From positions 62,001 to 126,000 of the forward strand of contig CAXXGR010000004.1 in NCBI GenBank assembly GCA_963678775.2: a stretch of 64,000 nucleotides of DNA, written 5' to 3'. Under the pieces are notes generated by a model. The model was not told where the DNA came from. It was given only the letters and a program-made list of their open reading frames with translations, and searched no databases. The position numbers and the translations under genes are program-made. The stretch comes from JBFHIJ01 sp963678775 (lineage in GTDB: Bacteria > Bacteroidota > Ignavibacteria > Kapaibacteriales > UBA2268). The stretch's first letter is position 1, and the number at the start of each line of letters is the position of its first letter. Of this stretch, positions 51,692-61,265 are shown piece by piece.

Positions 51692-54600
51692 CTATCTATT
51701 TACAACAAACTTTTTAGTGAATGTTACTTTGTCGCTTGCAATACTTATAAAATAAGTACCATTTGCAAGATTTTTGATATCAAGTTCTTTCTCAAAATTA
51801 CCATTTAAGATGATAGATTCAGTGCTAATCTTAGCTCCATTCATATCTGTAATTTTCATGGTTGCATTACCTAATGCTTCAGCTATGTTCAATGTTATTT
51901 GATCAGTGGCCGGCACTGGAGAAACTGTTAATAGAGCTTGCAGGTTAGCATCCTGAACTAAAGACAAGTCACCTGTTCTAAATGAATAATGTATACCTGC
52001 ACCGCAGTCTGGATTAAATACTTTAAGCGGAGTGCCATCAATAGATTTAATCATCAACGAACCTTGACCTTGATCAGGATATGCCCAGTAAGACAAACCG
52101 TATTGATATTGGTCTTTTAGTTCAAGAGTCAGGCATTGATCACTTACAGTTATTGTATCTCTATAGATAGAGCTAGCTGCCATAGTATTATAACTATGAT
52201 TTACTAATTTATCACCATCTAAATCCGCAATACTATAGCTAAAATGTTGGCCTCTTAAATTATTTTTCAGCTCGACTATGATTTTTTTGCCATAGAAATC
52301 AGGAAGAGTAAATTCAGTTTCGTAGGAGTCGTTATCAGCGTATTGATCTTCTTTTCCGTTTGGTTCTAAAACTGAAACCATAAACTTGTGACTATCATCA
52401 CCCACCCAAAATGTTTCATCAGCTACAGGTAGAGAGATAATTTCTTTTTCGTGTGGTTTTATAGTTCCTGACCAGTTATAAGTCTCAATATTTTCATTAC
52501 CGGAAACATTATATTTTATTGTTAATGAAGTAAGATCTTCACTTCCGTTGTTTCTAATAACAATAGTAGGATCAGCGCAAATTGGATTCATCCTAGAGAA
52601 GTAAGGCCAGTTATTTGGATTATATACATCATAAATTTCAACATCTGTATCGAAAGAATTTGCACCATACTCAATTAATTGAGCTGCTATGCGATATTGA
52701 CCATTAGCCATACCTTGATTAGATACAGGAACTTTGGTTATGTCATAGTCTATATTTAAAGCATTATTTTTAACATAATCTGTCATTTCAAATTCAAATT
52801 CTTTTACAACATCACCCGGACACCATCCTTCTCTTGCTCCAGGCCAAGTACCACCTTGTGGATATACCGGATTTAAAGCACAGTCGTCTCTCCAGATTTT
52901 CCAACTGGCTACTGTTGAACCATTAGACAAGAAGGAGTGAGTATTTTCTTTCCATTCGCAGCAATGCGGGAATTTACCATCATCGCTATTATGGCCATGT
53001 CCTGTAATTCTTGTTTTGATTTTCCACTGAGAAGCTTCTGCATTTAATGGTACATCAACTTCTGACAGTGCATCGTCATCACTTAGAGCACCATAAGAAT
53101 AGCCCGCTTGAGTTCCCCATGGCCTAACGATAGACTTAACGTGACGAGGTGGAGTACCTTTGATAAATTCAAAACGTACATCTATAAGTTCTTGCTGGTT
53201 ACCGGCTTGCATCTCTACCGCACCTTTCAGAAGCGGTGCATAATCAGAGACATCATAAATCCAAGTAAATCCCTCAGGGCCTAAATCCAAGTTAATACCG
53301 TAAGGAGTAATAAATCTACCAATTTCCCATACGTCAATTTTGTCAAAAGGCTCTGTGTAATATGTTAGTTCTTCATTATCCACAGTTATTTCCGGAGTAA
53401 CATAAGTAGAGTCTTTTACATTTCCGTCTAAATCATAAGAATACGTATAGATATCAGCAGGATAAACATATTTGATATTATCAATATCTACTTTGTGATC
53501 TCCAACTTTATATTCCATAATAGAAATTTGTTTAATAGGTTCAACCACTGTTTTAATAACACCCTTAGAATCTATGTCATTATCACCTTGAATCAAACCA
53601 AGAGTCGGTCTTACGTCTAACCTTTCTTCATCTACTGTAATATCGTCATAAGTTGCAGTATGTATAGTTGCAGGACCTATAATAGTACCATTATTGTTGG
53701 CATTTGATTTGTCATCTATTATATAGTCATTTACTGTTTCCATATCGTAATTCAGAATCAGATTTGCAAAATCCGGGTGAGTACTTTCTAAGGATTTGTT
53801 GTACCATTCCTTGATTGTAGCTCCGTCTATTGCTTTGGTCCAGACTCTAATATCATCCATGCTACCGTTAAACATATCCTGACCATTGTATCGACTGGCT
53901 ATAGCAAACGGGAAGTCTATATCAATAGTTTTTTCAGGAATATCAGCACTATATTGTAATGTTTTTTCTTGACCGTTAAGGTAAAGTTTTAATTTGTCTT
54001 CATTTGTAGCGCCATTACCATTAAAGACCATGGCGATATGAGTCCAAACACCTTTATACACTGCAGAAGTACTATAACCGTGAGTATTTCCACCATTTCT
54101 GACTTGCAGATAAATTTCTCCATTACTATCGCCAAGCTCGATAATGCTTTTGATTTCTTTACCCATTACCTTAGCCCAATTTTTCCACTCATCTACTTTT
54201 ATCCAAGTTTCGTAGGTAAATTCGCTTACTGCATTTAGTTCTTCATTTATATCAGTAATGATAAAATCGTTATTACCATCAAAATTAATACTATTGTTCA
54301 TCTGTCCTTTGTGTAAAATGTCTGTGCTTGCATTAGCTTTGAATGTAATATCTTCATCAGAGCTGTCATATTTGATATCTAAAACAAAGCCTGAAGAACC
54401 ATTCCAACTATATGGACTTTGAAGGTAAATATAGTTCCAGCCATCATTGAGTAATTTAATATCACCTTGGTAAACAATCTTCATTAGACTTGTCTGCATA
54501 TCTTCAAGGCCATCTTTAGTATATCTTCTGAAAGATATTTCTGCATTTTTAAGGGTACCGATGCTTGAGTTTAGTTTGATTAATTTGATATTATCAGCTT

Positions 54601-55129
54601 GAAGTCCGCTGGCAGCTAGCTCATCCTCTTTGTAATAAAACTGTATATGCTGAGCAGTGTTTTTTTCTAATGTCAATGTATTGGAGTCATCACCAACTAC
54701 AAACTCATTATTAGAATCTATGTTATTTATAGTTGTTTCTATTTCTAACACTTCGCGAGTGTTGCTTATACTTTGCGTAGTATAAGGAATCTGATTGGGT
54801 GAGGTCCTTCCTAATTTGTATCTTGGAGCTGTTTTTAGATTTGAATCTAACTCTCCTGTATTGAAATATAAACGATTATAGGTGTCATAGTCCCATTCTC
54901 CACAGTCAAGTTTATCTTGAGTAGTCTTAGGGTCACATTTTAATGTGTAGTACATCAATATTTTTCGATATTGATCTGTATCATCAGGGAATTGCCACAC
55001 GCCACGCCTTGTTGTAACAGAATCAAATGTCAAAGTCTGCACCACATCTTTTTCTGCGGCAGATACATTTGGCATAATCAGAGAGCTTGCAAAAACAGCT
55101 CCGGCTAAATATTTTAGAAATCTCTTCAT
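51692..55129 (-). CDS. T9SS-sorted LamG and PNGase-F-related secreted protein
   Basis: A 1145-residue surface or secreted protein. Order: signal peptide (MKRFLKYLAGAVFASSLIMP, then NVSAA); a domain like the N-terminal part of PNGase F-related proteins (RKILMYYTLKCDPK, LDCGEWDYDTYNRLYF); a LamG/concanavalin-type domain at about 285-450 (VSEFTYETWIKVDEWKNW, MFNGSMDDIRVWTKAI); a long middle part with PNGase-F-like GWCPGDVVKEFEFEMTDYV and a WKIWRDDCALNPVYPQGGTW stretch; and a Por C-terminal sorting domain at about 1070-1145 (SPVPATDQITLNIAE, GTYFISIASDKVTFTKKFVV). It is therefore probably a glycan-binding or deglycosylating enzyme exported by T9SS. Start is ATG 55129. Confidence 0.85.
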   Translation of the reverse strand: MKRFLKYLAGAVFASSLIMPNVSAAEKDVVQTLTFDSVTTRRGVWQFPDDTDQYRKILMYYTLKCDPKTTQDKLDCGEWDYDTYNRLYFNTGELDSNLKTAPRYKLGRTSPNQIPYTTQSISNTREVLEIETTINNIDSNNEFVVGDDSNTLTLEKNTAQHIQFYYKEDELAASGLQADNIKLIKLNSSIGTLKNAEISFRRYTKDGLEDMQTSLMKIVYQGDIKLLNDGWNYIYLQSPYSWNGSSGFVLDIKYDSSDEDITFKANASTDILHKGQMNNSINFDGNNDFIITDINEELNAVSEFTYETWIKVDEWKNWAKVMGKEIKSIIELGDSNGEIYLQVRNGGNTHGYSTSAVYKGVWTHIAMVFNGNGATNEDKLKLYLNGQEKTLQYSADIPEKTIDIDFPFAIASRYNGQDMFNGSMDDIRVWTKAIDGATIKEWYNKSLESTHPDFANLILNYDMETVNDYIIDDKSNANNNGTIIGPATIHTATYDDITVDEERLDVRPTLGLIQGDNDIDSKGVIKTVVEPIKQISIMEYKVGDHKVDIDNIKYVYPADIYTYSYDLDGNVKDSTYVTPEITVDNEELTYYTEPFDKIDVWEIGRFITPYGINLDLGPEGFTWIYDVSDYAPLLKGAVEMQAGNQQELIDVRFEFIKGTPPRHVKSIVRPWGTQAGYSYGALSDDDALSEVDVPLNAEASQWKIKTRITGHGHNSDDGKFPHCCEWKENTHSFLSNGSTVASWKIWRDDCALNPVYPQGGTWPGAREGWCPGDVVKEFEFEMTDYVKNNALNIDYDITKVPVSNQGMANGQYRIAAQLIEYGANSFDTDVEIYDVYNPNNWPYFSRMNPICADPTIVIRNNGSEDLTSLTIKYNVSGNENIETYNWSGTIKPHEKEIISLPVADETFWVGDDSHKFMVSVLEPNGKEDQYADNDSYETEFTLPDFYGKKIIVELKNNLRGQHFSYSIADLDGDKLVNHSYNTMAASSIYRDTITVSDQCLTLELKDQYQYGLSYWAYPDQGQGSLMIKSIDGTPLKVFNPDCGAGIHYSFRTGDLSLVQDANLQALLTVSPVPATDQITLNIAEALGNATMKITDMNGAKISTESIILNGNFEKELDIKNLANGTYFISIASDKVTFTKKFVVNR

Positions 55130-55412
55130 AGTACACACGTCTTGAAATGAGTAAAAATTAGTTTAATAGTATAAAATACTAAAAAGATATGAGATTACGA
55201 ATACAGATACCGGATTTTATGCAATTCTTATCATTTTTTTTACAATTCTTCTAAACTTTTCTTTACTGTCAGCCACAAAGCAAAATCACTCCTTATGTTT
55301 TATGGAGATAATTTAACTATTTCAATCCGACTTTAAGCCTCAGAGATTTTACTTTTGTTAGGAACTTAATATCTTTATTTTTACTTTGTATTTAAAAATT
55401 GAGCTATTTGCT

Positions 55413-56168
55413 ATGAATATTGTTTTTCACCCGGACTACTATAAATCTGATTATGCAGATGAGCAAGCTGCTGTCTCCGGCAGAATGGAAGCTGTAATGA
55501 GCAAAGTTAAAGATTATTATGAAACAGTATTGCCTTACCCTGCTGAATTATCAGATATTCAAAAAGTTCACACCCCGGAGCACATAATTAAGATACAGTC
55601 AAACCCTGTGCTGTTTCAGGCAGCGATGCTATCAACCGGCGGTGCTATCAGAGCTTCGCAGCTGGCATTTGCAGGCACTCCGGCTTTTGCAGCTATTCGC
55701 CCTCCCGGGCACCATGCTTATAAAGATTCATGCTGGGGCTACTGCTACTTTAACAACATGGCTATAGCTTTGGAAAAACTCTTTACTGAAGGCAGAATAA
55801 AATCCGCTTTTATATTGGATTTTGATGCTCACACAGGCGACGGAACGCTGGACTGCTTTAAAAACAGGAAAGAGGTGCAAATAGTAAACGTTTTTGCGGA
55901 CGATCGTGAAAAATATATACAAGTACTTGATGAAAAAATCGAGGAAGCTCCCAAAGCAGACATCATAGCAATAAATGCAGGATTTGATTCGTATAAGTTA
56001 GATGTAGGTAAAAAGCTGGATAAATTTGATTTTTATCAAATTGGTTTCAAAATGAAAAGGCTTTCTATTAAATGGGGACATCAGAGACGTTTCGCATGCT
56101 TAGAAGGTGGCTATTACTTACCTGATTTGGGTGAAAACGTACTATCATTTTGTGATGGATTCAAATAA
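55413..56168 (+). CDS. HDAC/acetoin-utilization-family deacetylase
   Basis: A zinc amidohydrolase of the histone-deacetylase superfamily, about 251 residues (shorter than the usual 300-plus). Visible motifs: RPPGHHA (catalytic histidine pair), ILDFDAHTGDGT (zinc ligands D and H), INAGFDSYKLD (third ligand D) and LEGGYYLPDLGENV. It should hydrolyse acetyl-lysine, acetylpolyamine or acetyl-CoA-linked substrates; the substrate is not determinable. I use ATG 55413 (MNIVFHPDYY). Its stop codon overlaps the next start (TAATG), so the deacetylase and the acetyltransferase-like gene are coupled. Confidence 0.88.
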   Translation: MNIVFHPDYYKSDYADEQAAVSGRMEAVMSKVKDYYETVLPYPAELSDIQKVHTPEHIIKIQSNPVLFQAAMLSTGGAIRASQLAFAGTPAFAAIRPPGHHAYKDSCWGYCYFNNMAIALEKLFTEGRIKSAFILDFDAHTGDGTLDCFKNRKEVQIVNVFADDREKYIQVLDEKIEEAPKADIIAINAGFDSYKLDVGKKLDKFDFYQIGFKMKRLSIKWGHQRRFACLEGGYYLPDLGENVLSFCDGFK

Positions 56169-56485
56169 TGCAAGAAACTCTTACTATTGAATTTATAGAT
56201 AGAAAAGACCAACTCTCAGAATATGACTGGGCAAATATATCATTTGATAATGAGCGCGTAGGCAAAGCAAGATGCCTTATACAAGGGAAAACTCTTATTA
56301 TCTACTCTATAAATATCTACCCGGAATATCAAGGTAGGCATTACGGCGCCGAATTTGTAGAGCGTGCAAAGAAGAAATACGATACTCTTATTGCTGACAG
56401 AGTTCGTTTTAATGCTATTGGCTTTTGGGAAAAAATGGGCTTCGTAAAGCATGAAAAAGATAATTATATCTATAAGCATAAATAA
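56168..56485 (+). CDS. small GNAT-like acetyltransferase
   Basis: A 105-residue protein with a GNAT-like core: IIYSINIYPEYQGRHYGAEF fits beta4 and motif A (Q/RxxGxG/A), and FNAIGFWEKMGFVKH fits the C-terminal acceptor region (usually A..FYekxGF). It is short but long enough for the minimal fold. Overlap with the HDAC-like stop by one base implies one transcript and translational coupling. An acetyl/deacetyl pair working on the same target is plausible but is inference. Confidence 0.7.
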   Translation: MQETLTIEFIDRKDQLSEYDWANISFDNERVGKARCLIQGKTLIIYSINIYPEYQGRHYGAEFVERAKKKYDTLIADRVRFNAIGFWEKMGFVKHEKDNYIYKHK

Positions 56486-56588
56486 AGCAGTTTATACCTG
56501 CACTTCCAATAAATCATTCACATATTTTCACGTCAAAAGCACCTTTTATTCTTCTTAATTAGCCATCTTTCAGTCGGGGCGATAAAAA

Positions 56589-56612
56589 AACCCGGCTTTG
56601 GCATACCGGGTT
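56589..56612 (-). terminator. orphan minus-strand terminator
   Basis: A 7-bp GC-rich stem (56589-56595 with 56606-56612) is followed by T7 on the minus strand. No minus-strand protein gene lies upstream; the next gene to the right (MscS) is on the plus strand. It may end a small RNA reading left from the gap 56613-56780. Confidence 0.6.
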
Positions 56613-56815
56613 CAGGAGGTCTGTACTAATTACTTAAGATCAGGTAATATCTATATAAAATATTAGCCTCATATGGAACTAACTTAGCTATGACATATAT
56701 GTATAGAAATTTTGCATTAATTCTGTTTTTTTAGTCAAAATTATATATGCCATCGCTTCGTTTCTTATAATACACGATTAAATTGGAAAAGGTTACAAAA
56801 TATTTTAGGATTTTT

Positions 56816-57736
56816 ATGGATCAACTACCAAAATTTCAAGATGCACTGTCAGTTTTGCAGGGAGACTTAGTTTCAAAAGCTATTATGACAGTCGCTATTA
56901 TCATTATATTGTCGATACTTAGGTCAATTTCTCTTAAATTGATTGCCAAATATGCTAAAAGTCCAAGAATAAAATTTAATGCTCGCAAAATAACTCTAAA
57001 TATCACATTTATATTTGGATTCCTATGGGTTTTTAGCGTTTGGGTCAGTGAGTCACAATCACTTTTAACTTTCCTAGGTCTGATGAGTGCCGGTGTCGCA
57101 GTTGCATTAAAAGACCCCATTGTCAATATTTTCGGATGGATTTTTATACTTTGGCGGCATCCATTTAAGGCAGGAGACAGAATCCAGATAGGAGACAACG
57201 CCGGAGACGTAGTAGATATAAGACTCTTTCAGTTTTCTATTATGGAAATTGGGAACTGGGTAAATGCAGATCAATATACAGGGCGAATAGTAAATATTCC
57301 AAATTCCAGTATATTCTCTATGCAGCATAGCTTATATTCTAATGATTTTGATTTGCTATGGGACGAACTAAATATCACTATTACATTTGAGAGTGATTAT
57401 AAAAAAGCAAAAGTCATCTTAGAAAAAATACTTGATGATTATAATAATTTATTAACCGATAAAATGAAATCAAATTTAGAAGAAATCATAGCTAAATACA
57501 ATTTAGAAGATACTAATTTTAGTACAGGGATTTACACCGAATTGTTTGATCAGGGTATAAATTTTGTACTCAGATTCAACTTTATATATAAAGAAAGAAG
57601 AAAAGCAAAACATGATATAATTGAAAAGATTATAGAAGAGTTCCAGCAACATGAAGATATTGATTTTGCATACCCTACTACTCGATTTTATAATAACATA
57701 TCAGAAGGCAAACAATCTAAATCAAATACCGATTAA
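56816..57736 (+). CDS. MscS-family mechanosensitive channel
   Basis: A small-conductance mechanosensitive channel of about 306 residues with three N-terminal membrane segments (IMTVAIIIILSILRSISLKL and others), the pore-lining TM3 followed by LKDPIVNIFGWIFILWRHPF, a beta domain (AGDRIQIGDNAGDVVDIRLF, NIPNSSIFSMQHSLYSNDF) and a C-terminal alpha/beta cage. Start: ATG 56816, because AGGA lies 5 bases upstream; the TTG at 56783 has no such site. The C-terminus ends in a short polar tail. It releases turgor on hypo-osmotic shock; expressed alone. Confidence 0.93.
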   Translation: MDQLPKFQDALSVLQGDLVSKAIMTVAIIIILSILRSISLKLIAKYAKSPRIKFNARKITLNITFIFGFLWVFSVWVSESQSLLTFLGLMSAGVAVALKDPIVNIFGWIFILWRHPFKAGDRIQIGDNAGDVVDIRLFQFSIMEIGNWVNADQYTGRIVNIPNSSIFSMQHSLYSNDFDLLWDELNITITFESDYKKAKVILEKILDDYNNLLTDKMKSNLEEIIAKYNLEDTNFSTGIYTELFDQGINFVLRFNFIYKERRKAKHDIIEKIIEEFQQHEDIDFAYPTTRFYNNISEGKQSKSNTD

Positions 57737-57834
57737 ATATTAAATTTTTTATATATGCATATAAGTTGCTCGTAGTTTTTAACATTTTTTATATATTGTA
57801 ATATTATTTTATTTTTCATATTTAGGCTATAGGC

Positions 57835-59496
57835 ATGAAACTATCCAAGCTATGTGTCTTATTATTCATTTTTGCTGCTTTTGTGAATGGTTATGGACAA
57901 GATTTACTGGAGGGAAGGATTTCCGGTAATTTCCAATTTGAAGCTCAAACAAGTAAAGAAGACGAAAAAATTAACTCTGAAAAAGTTCGAGAAGGAATGC
58001 TGTCTAATGGATTCCTGAACTTAAATTATAATAGCAGTTCCTTTGATGTGGGCATGAGATATGAATCTTATCTCAATCCGATATTAGGGATTGACTCTAG
58101 GTACAAAGGTAGCGGCATACCTTACAGATATGTGACCTACCACTCTAACGAATTGGAAGTTACTGCCGGTGACTTTTACGAACAGTTCGGCTCCGGTATG
58201 ATTTTCAGATCTTATGAAGAAAGACAACTCGGTATAGATAATGCCATGGATGGTTTTCGGATTAAATTCAGACCTACTGCCGGTGTCCGCATCACAGGGG
58301 TAATTGGTAAACAGAGAAACTTTTGGGATAGAGGTACAGGACTTGTAAGGGGGGCTGACTTTAACTTTTCAGCTGCTGAATTACTAGGTGATATGTGGAG
58401 TAACGAATATAATCTGGACTTAGGTGCTAGTTTCGTGTCACGCTACCAGGAAGATGACGACGTATTTTATAACTTACCTGAAAACGTCTTTGCCTATGCG
58501 CTAAGAGCTAATTTATCAGGCTCATGGTTTACAGTAAATACTGAATTTGCTAAAAAATATAATGACCCAAGTAGCTCAAACAAAAAATCATATACTCCGG
58601 GTAAAGGTTTAATAGTTTCAGCGAGCGTATTTGGTGATGGTATTGGCTTTTCTGCAGAGATGCACCATATAGACAATATGGATTTCAGAAGTCAGAGAGA
58701 AGCTCAAAACACAGAGCTATTGCTTTCTTATATCCCTGCTATTACTCGCCAGCATACATACAGATTACCTTCGATGTACCCTTATGCAACTCTGCTCAAT
58801 GGTGAATTTGGTATGCAGTATGACTTTACGTATAAGTTCAAACGCAACTCCTTTTTAGGTGGTAAGTATGGAACTACTATGCATATTAATTACTCGCAGG
58901 TAAATTCCATAGATACTACTCAAATAGATGAATATACTCATGAGTCAACATTCTTAGGCATAGGCGATGAGTTATATTACAGAGATTTGAATATCTCATT
59001 CGAACATCGTATGTCTAAAGATTTGAAAGCTCACTTATCTTATGTATATATATTATACAACAAAGACATTATGGAAAACGAAGGAGCTCCTTTTTTCGGA
59101 GATGTTACTTCCAACTCTGTAATTGCTGATTTGACATATAAATTAGCTAGAAGGACTGCTATCAAAGGTGAAATAGAGCACATGTGGTCACGAAATGACT
59201 GGCGTACACAAAACAAAATCCCTGATAATTTGAATGGTAACTGGGTTATGGCTTTGGCAGAACTAACTCTAAATTCAAATTGGTTTATTTCAGTGTTTGA
59301 TGAATATAACTATGGTAATGAGTGGGATGAAAAACAGATTCATTATGTCAAAGGTGCTGTTGCTTATGTCCACGAAACCACTCGCGTTTCGGTTGAGTAC
59401 GGTAAGCAAAGAGGTGGTATTCTTTGCGTAGGTGGTGTGTGCAGAACAGTTCCTGCTGCTAACGGTTTTTATTTATCAATTACGTCATCATTTTAG
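57835..59496 (+). CDS. DUF6029-type outer-membrane barrel protein
   Basis: A 553-residue exported barrel protein with signal peptide (MKLSKLCVLLFIFAAFVNGY, then GQ) and the DUF6029 pattern: LEGRISGNFQFEAQT, GMRYESYLNPILGID, EVTAGDFYEQFGSGMIFRSY, GKQRNFWDRG and a barrel ending FYLSITSSF. It has no plug and no catalytic motif. It is followed 23 bases later by the Omp28-like lipoprotein and DUF2007 gene in one operon. In Bacteroidota DUF6029 and Omp28 proteins often occur together; function unknown. Confidence 0.85.
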   Translation: MKLSKLCVLLFIFAAFVNGYGQDLLEGRISGNFQFEAQTSKEDEKINSEKVREGMLSNGFLNLNYNSSSFDVGMRYESYLNPILGIDSRYKGSGIPYRYVTYHSNELEVTAGDFYEQFGSGMIFRSYEERQLGIDNAMDGFRIKFRPTAGVRITGVIGKQRNFWDRGTGLVRGADFNFSAAELLGDMWSNEYNLDLGASFVSRYQEDDDVFYNLPENVFAYALRANLSGSWFTVNTEFAKKYNDPSSSNKKSYTPGKGLIVSASVFGDGIGFSAEMHHIDNMDFRSQREAQNTELLLSYIPAITRQHTYRLPSMYPYATLLNGEFGMQYDFTYKFKRNSFLGGKYGTTMHINYSQVNSIDTTQIDEYTHESTFLGIGDELYYRDLNISFEHRMSKDLKAHLSYVYILYNKDIMENEGAPFFGDVTSNSVIADLTYKLARRTAIKGEIEHMWSRNDWRTQNKIPDNLNGNWVMALAELTLNSNWFISVFDEYNYGNEWDEKQIHYVKGAVAYVHETTRVSVEYGKQRGGILCVGGVCRTVPAANGFYLSITSSF

Positions 59497-59519
59497 ATGC
59501 AAACTAAGGAGAAATAAAC

Positions 59520-60350
59520 ATGAAACTAAAATATATAATAGGACTATTTGCAGCTTTAATGATTTTTGCTGCCTGCGATGAGATAGAAGCACCTTACCAA
59601 CCGGACTCATCTGAGTTGATTAATTCTATAAGTGATGATAATAAAAATGTATTTATACTGGAATTTACCGGATGGAAATGTGGTAACTGTCCTGATGCTC
59701 ACCATATCATTCACGAATTAGCCAATTTATACCCTGAAGGCCATATAGTTGCTGTTGGTATCCACGCCGGAAGCAACGCAGACCCTTCCGGTGGAGGTCC
59801 TGATTTTAGAACTGAAATCGGCGATAAAATAGAAGATTATTATAACGCTGAAGACTACGGTTTCCCTATTGGTTCTATCAATCTGAAAGAGATTAACGGT
59901 AGCCCTCTGATTTACAGATCTACTTGGGAAAATGAAGTATTTAAAGAAGCAATCAAAGAAAAGGAAGTGGACATTGAGCTAAAGGCTAAATACTCCGAAG
60001 AAACAAAAGACATAATTGTCAATGTAGAAGTTGACTATTTAAACGATAAATATAGTGGTGCTAATCTTTCTGTTTACCTTGTGCAGGACAGCATTGTTGC
60101 TAGGCAGAAAAATGACGAGTTGCCGGTTCCATTAGTAGAAGACTACGTCCACATGCACGTATTCAGAGACTCTTTTAATGGTCTGTGGGGCACTCCTGTT
60201 ACAGTTTCCAGCAATACCAGAACATACACCTTGAATATTGATGGTAAAACTGACTGGAAGCCGGACAATTTGAAAGTAATTGCTTTCGTCCATGATTATA
60301 ATAACACTAAGTTAGTATATCAAGTGGTACAAACTTCACTTTCGAGATAA
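59520..60350 (+). CDS. Omp28-related lipoprotein with thioredoxin-like CxxC
   Basis: A 276-residue lipoprotein (lipobox ALMIFAACDEI). Mature start resembles the Omp28 family: VFILEFTGWKCGNCPDAHHI has a thioredoxin-like CGNC, then GHIVAVGIHAG and DYGFPIGSINLKE (cis-Pro loop). The C-terminal 120 residues are beta-rich (ANLSVYLVQDSIVA). It may act as a redox or assembly factor in the outer membrane or be a T9SS-linked surface protein; uncertain. It lies 23 bases after the barrel gene with an AAGGAG site, and the next gene starts 3 bases after its stop. Confidence 0.87.
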   Translation: MKLKYIIGLFAALMIFAACDEIEAPYQPDSSELINSISDDNKNVFILEFTGWKCGNCPDAHHIIHELANLYPEGHIVAVGIHAGSNADPSGGGPDFRTEIGDKIEDYYNAEDYGFPIGSINLKEINGSPLIYRSTWENEVFKEAIKEKEVDIELKAKYSEETKDIIVNVEVDYLNDKYSGANLSVYLVQDSIVARQKNDELPVPLVEDYVHMHVFRDSFNGLWGTPVTVSSNTRTYTLNIDGKTDWKPDNLKVIAFVHDYNNTKLVYQVVQTSLSR

Positions 60351-60353
60351 TTC

Positions 60354-60605
60354 ATGTCAGACAGTCAAGACAACAATAAAAGCTATACTTGGGTATTGGT
60401 TCATACGACCAATACCCAAATAGATGCAGAAATGCTCAAATCCAATTTAGAAAGTGCAGATATCCCTACCCAAATTATTTCCCAGATAGATACTACAAGA
60501 ATGTTTACAATCGGCCATTTGGCGATAGTTAAAATCTATGTCCCCACCCCCTATTACTCAGAAGCTTTGCAAATTATAGATTTGATTGAAAAAGGCGAGC
60601 AGTAA
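60354..60605 (+). CDS. DUF2007-like small protein
   Basis: An 83-residue cytoplasmic protein with the DUF2007 (putative signal-transducing) pattern: YTWVLVHTTNTQIDAEMLKS, LESADIPTQII, and AIVKIYVPTPYYSEALQIID. The fold resembles the PII-like/ACT class. It is the last gene of the DUF6029-Omp28 operon, 3 bases after the lipoprotein; no terminator is obvious. Function unknown. Confidence 0.75.
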   Translation: MSDSQDNNKSYTWVLVHTTNTQIDAEMLKSNLESADIPTQIISQIDTTRMFTIGHLAIVKIYVPTPYYSEALQIIDLIEKGEQ

Positions 60606-60930
60606 TACTTACCAATCCTGATTGAATAGTTTTTTAATATTCCGGATTTGTCATTATAACAGTCAAATTGATCCCAAAAATGTCATTTGAAAGAATGAAA
60701 ATGCTCTAAAGTCATTGCATGGCAAGGGGTTGAAACCTCTTGTTCAATCAGCAATTTCGTAATATTTTCTTATAAAGGAAGTAAGCATACTCCTTGATTC
60801 TACGGTCTTTTACAGCACTTTACGACATCTAATGACAAATCTGGGTTGATAATATGTCAGCATATACAGAGCAAAATAGCTTTTCTGATGACAAGCCCCG
60901 GATAAAGAATATCAAAATACAATTAGGCAT
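60606..60930. other. gap between operons, with one long-range inverted repeat
   Basis: No gene found. The sequence CCGGATTTGTCATTA near 60642-60656 reappears inverted (one mismatch) near 60829-60843, making a possible 15-bp stem around a 170-base loop. A GGTTGAAACC-type palindrome occurs at about 60728-60737 with no repeat. Nothing coding. Confidence 0.45.
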
Positions 60931-60956
60931 AAAAAAAGGGGACTAAAGTAGCCCCC
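60931..60956 (-). terminator. terminator of the rplU-rpmA operon
   Basis: An 8-bp stem with one wobble (60938-60945 with 60949-60956) and a three-base loop is followed by T7 on the minus strand, 37 bases past the rpmA stop. Confidence 0.85.
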
Positions 60957-60992
60957 AAATGCAAGTGGTTAGTTATAATTTATAACTAATTG

Positions 60993-61247
60993 TTAGTTAG
61001 GAATAACAGAAACACTAGTTCTGTTATTTTTACCTTTTTCAAATTTTACTGTACCATCAACCAAAGAAAAGATAGTATAATCTTTTCCGAGGCCAACGTT
61101 ACGACCTGGATGCCATTTAGTACCGCATTGACGAACTAAAATGTTACCGGCTATTACAGCTTCACCACCAAAACGTTTGATTCCGCGCATTTGCGGATTG
61201 GAATCTCTACCGTTTTTGGTCGAACCGCCACCCTTCTTATGAGCCAT
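60993..61247 (-). CDS. rpmA: 50S ribosomal protein L27
   Basis: bL27 lies near the peptidyl-transferase centre. MAHKKGGGSTKNGRDSNPQM and RGIKRFGGEAVIAGNILVRQ, then CGTKWHPGRNVGLGKDYTIF, are highly conserved. 84 residues is normal. It follows rplU by 18 bases. Confidence 0.98.
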   Translation of the reverse strand: MAHKKGGGSTKNGRDSNPQMRGIKRFGGEAVIAGNILVRQCGTKWHPGRNVGLGKDYTIFSLVDGTVKFEKGKNNRTSVSVIPN

Positions 61248-61265
61248 TGTAAAACCTCTTAAGCT

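Noticed and set aside
60713..60760. GGTTGAAACC-containing sequence resembling a CRISPR repeat or tRNA arm
   Set aside because: It occurs once, with no second copy or spacer pattern, and no cloverleaf can be drawn around it.
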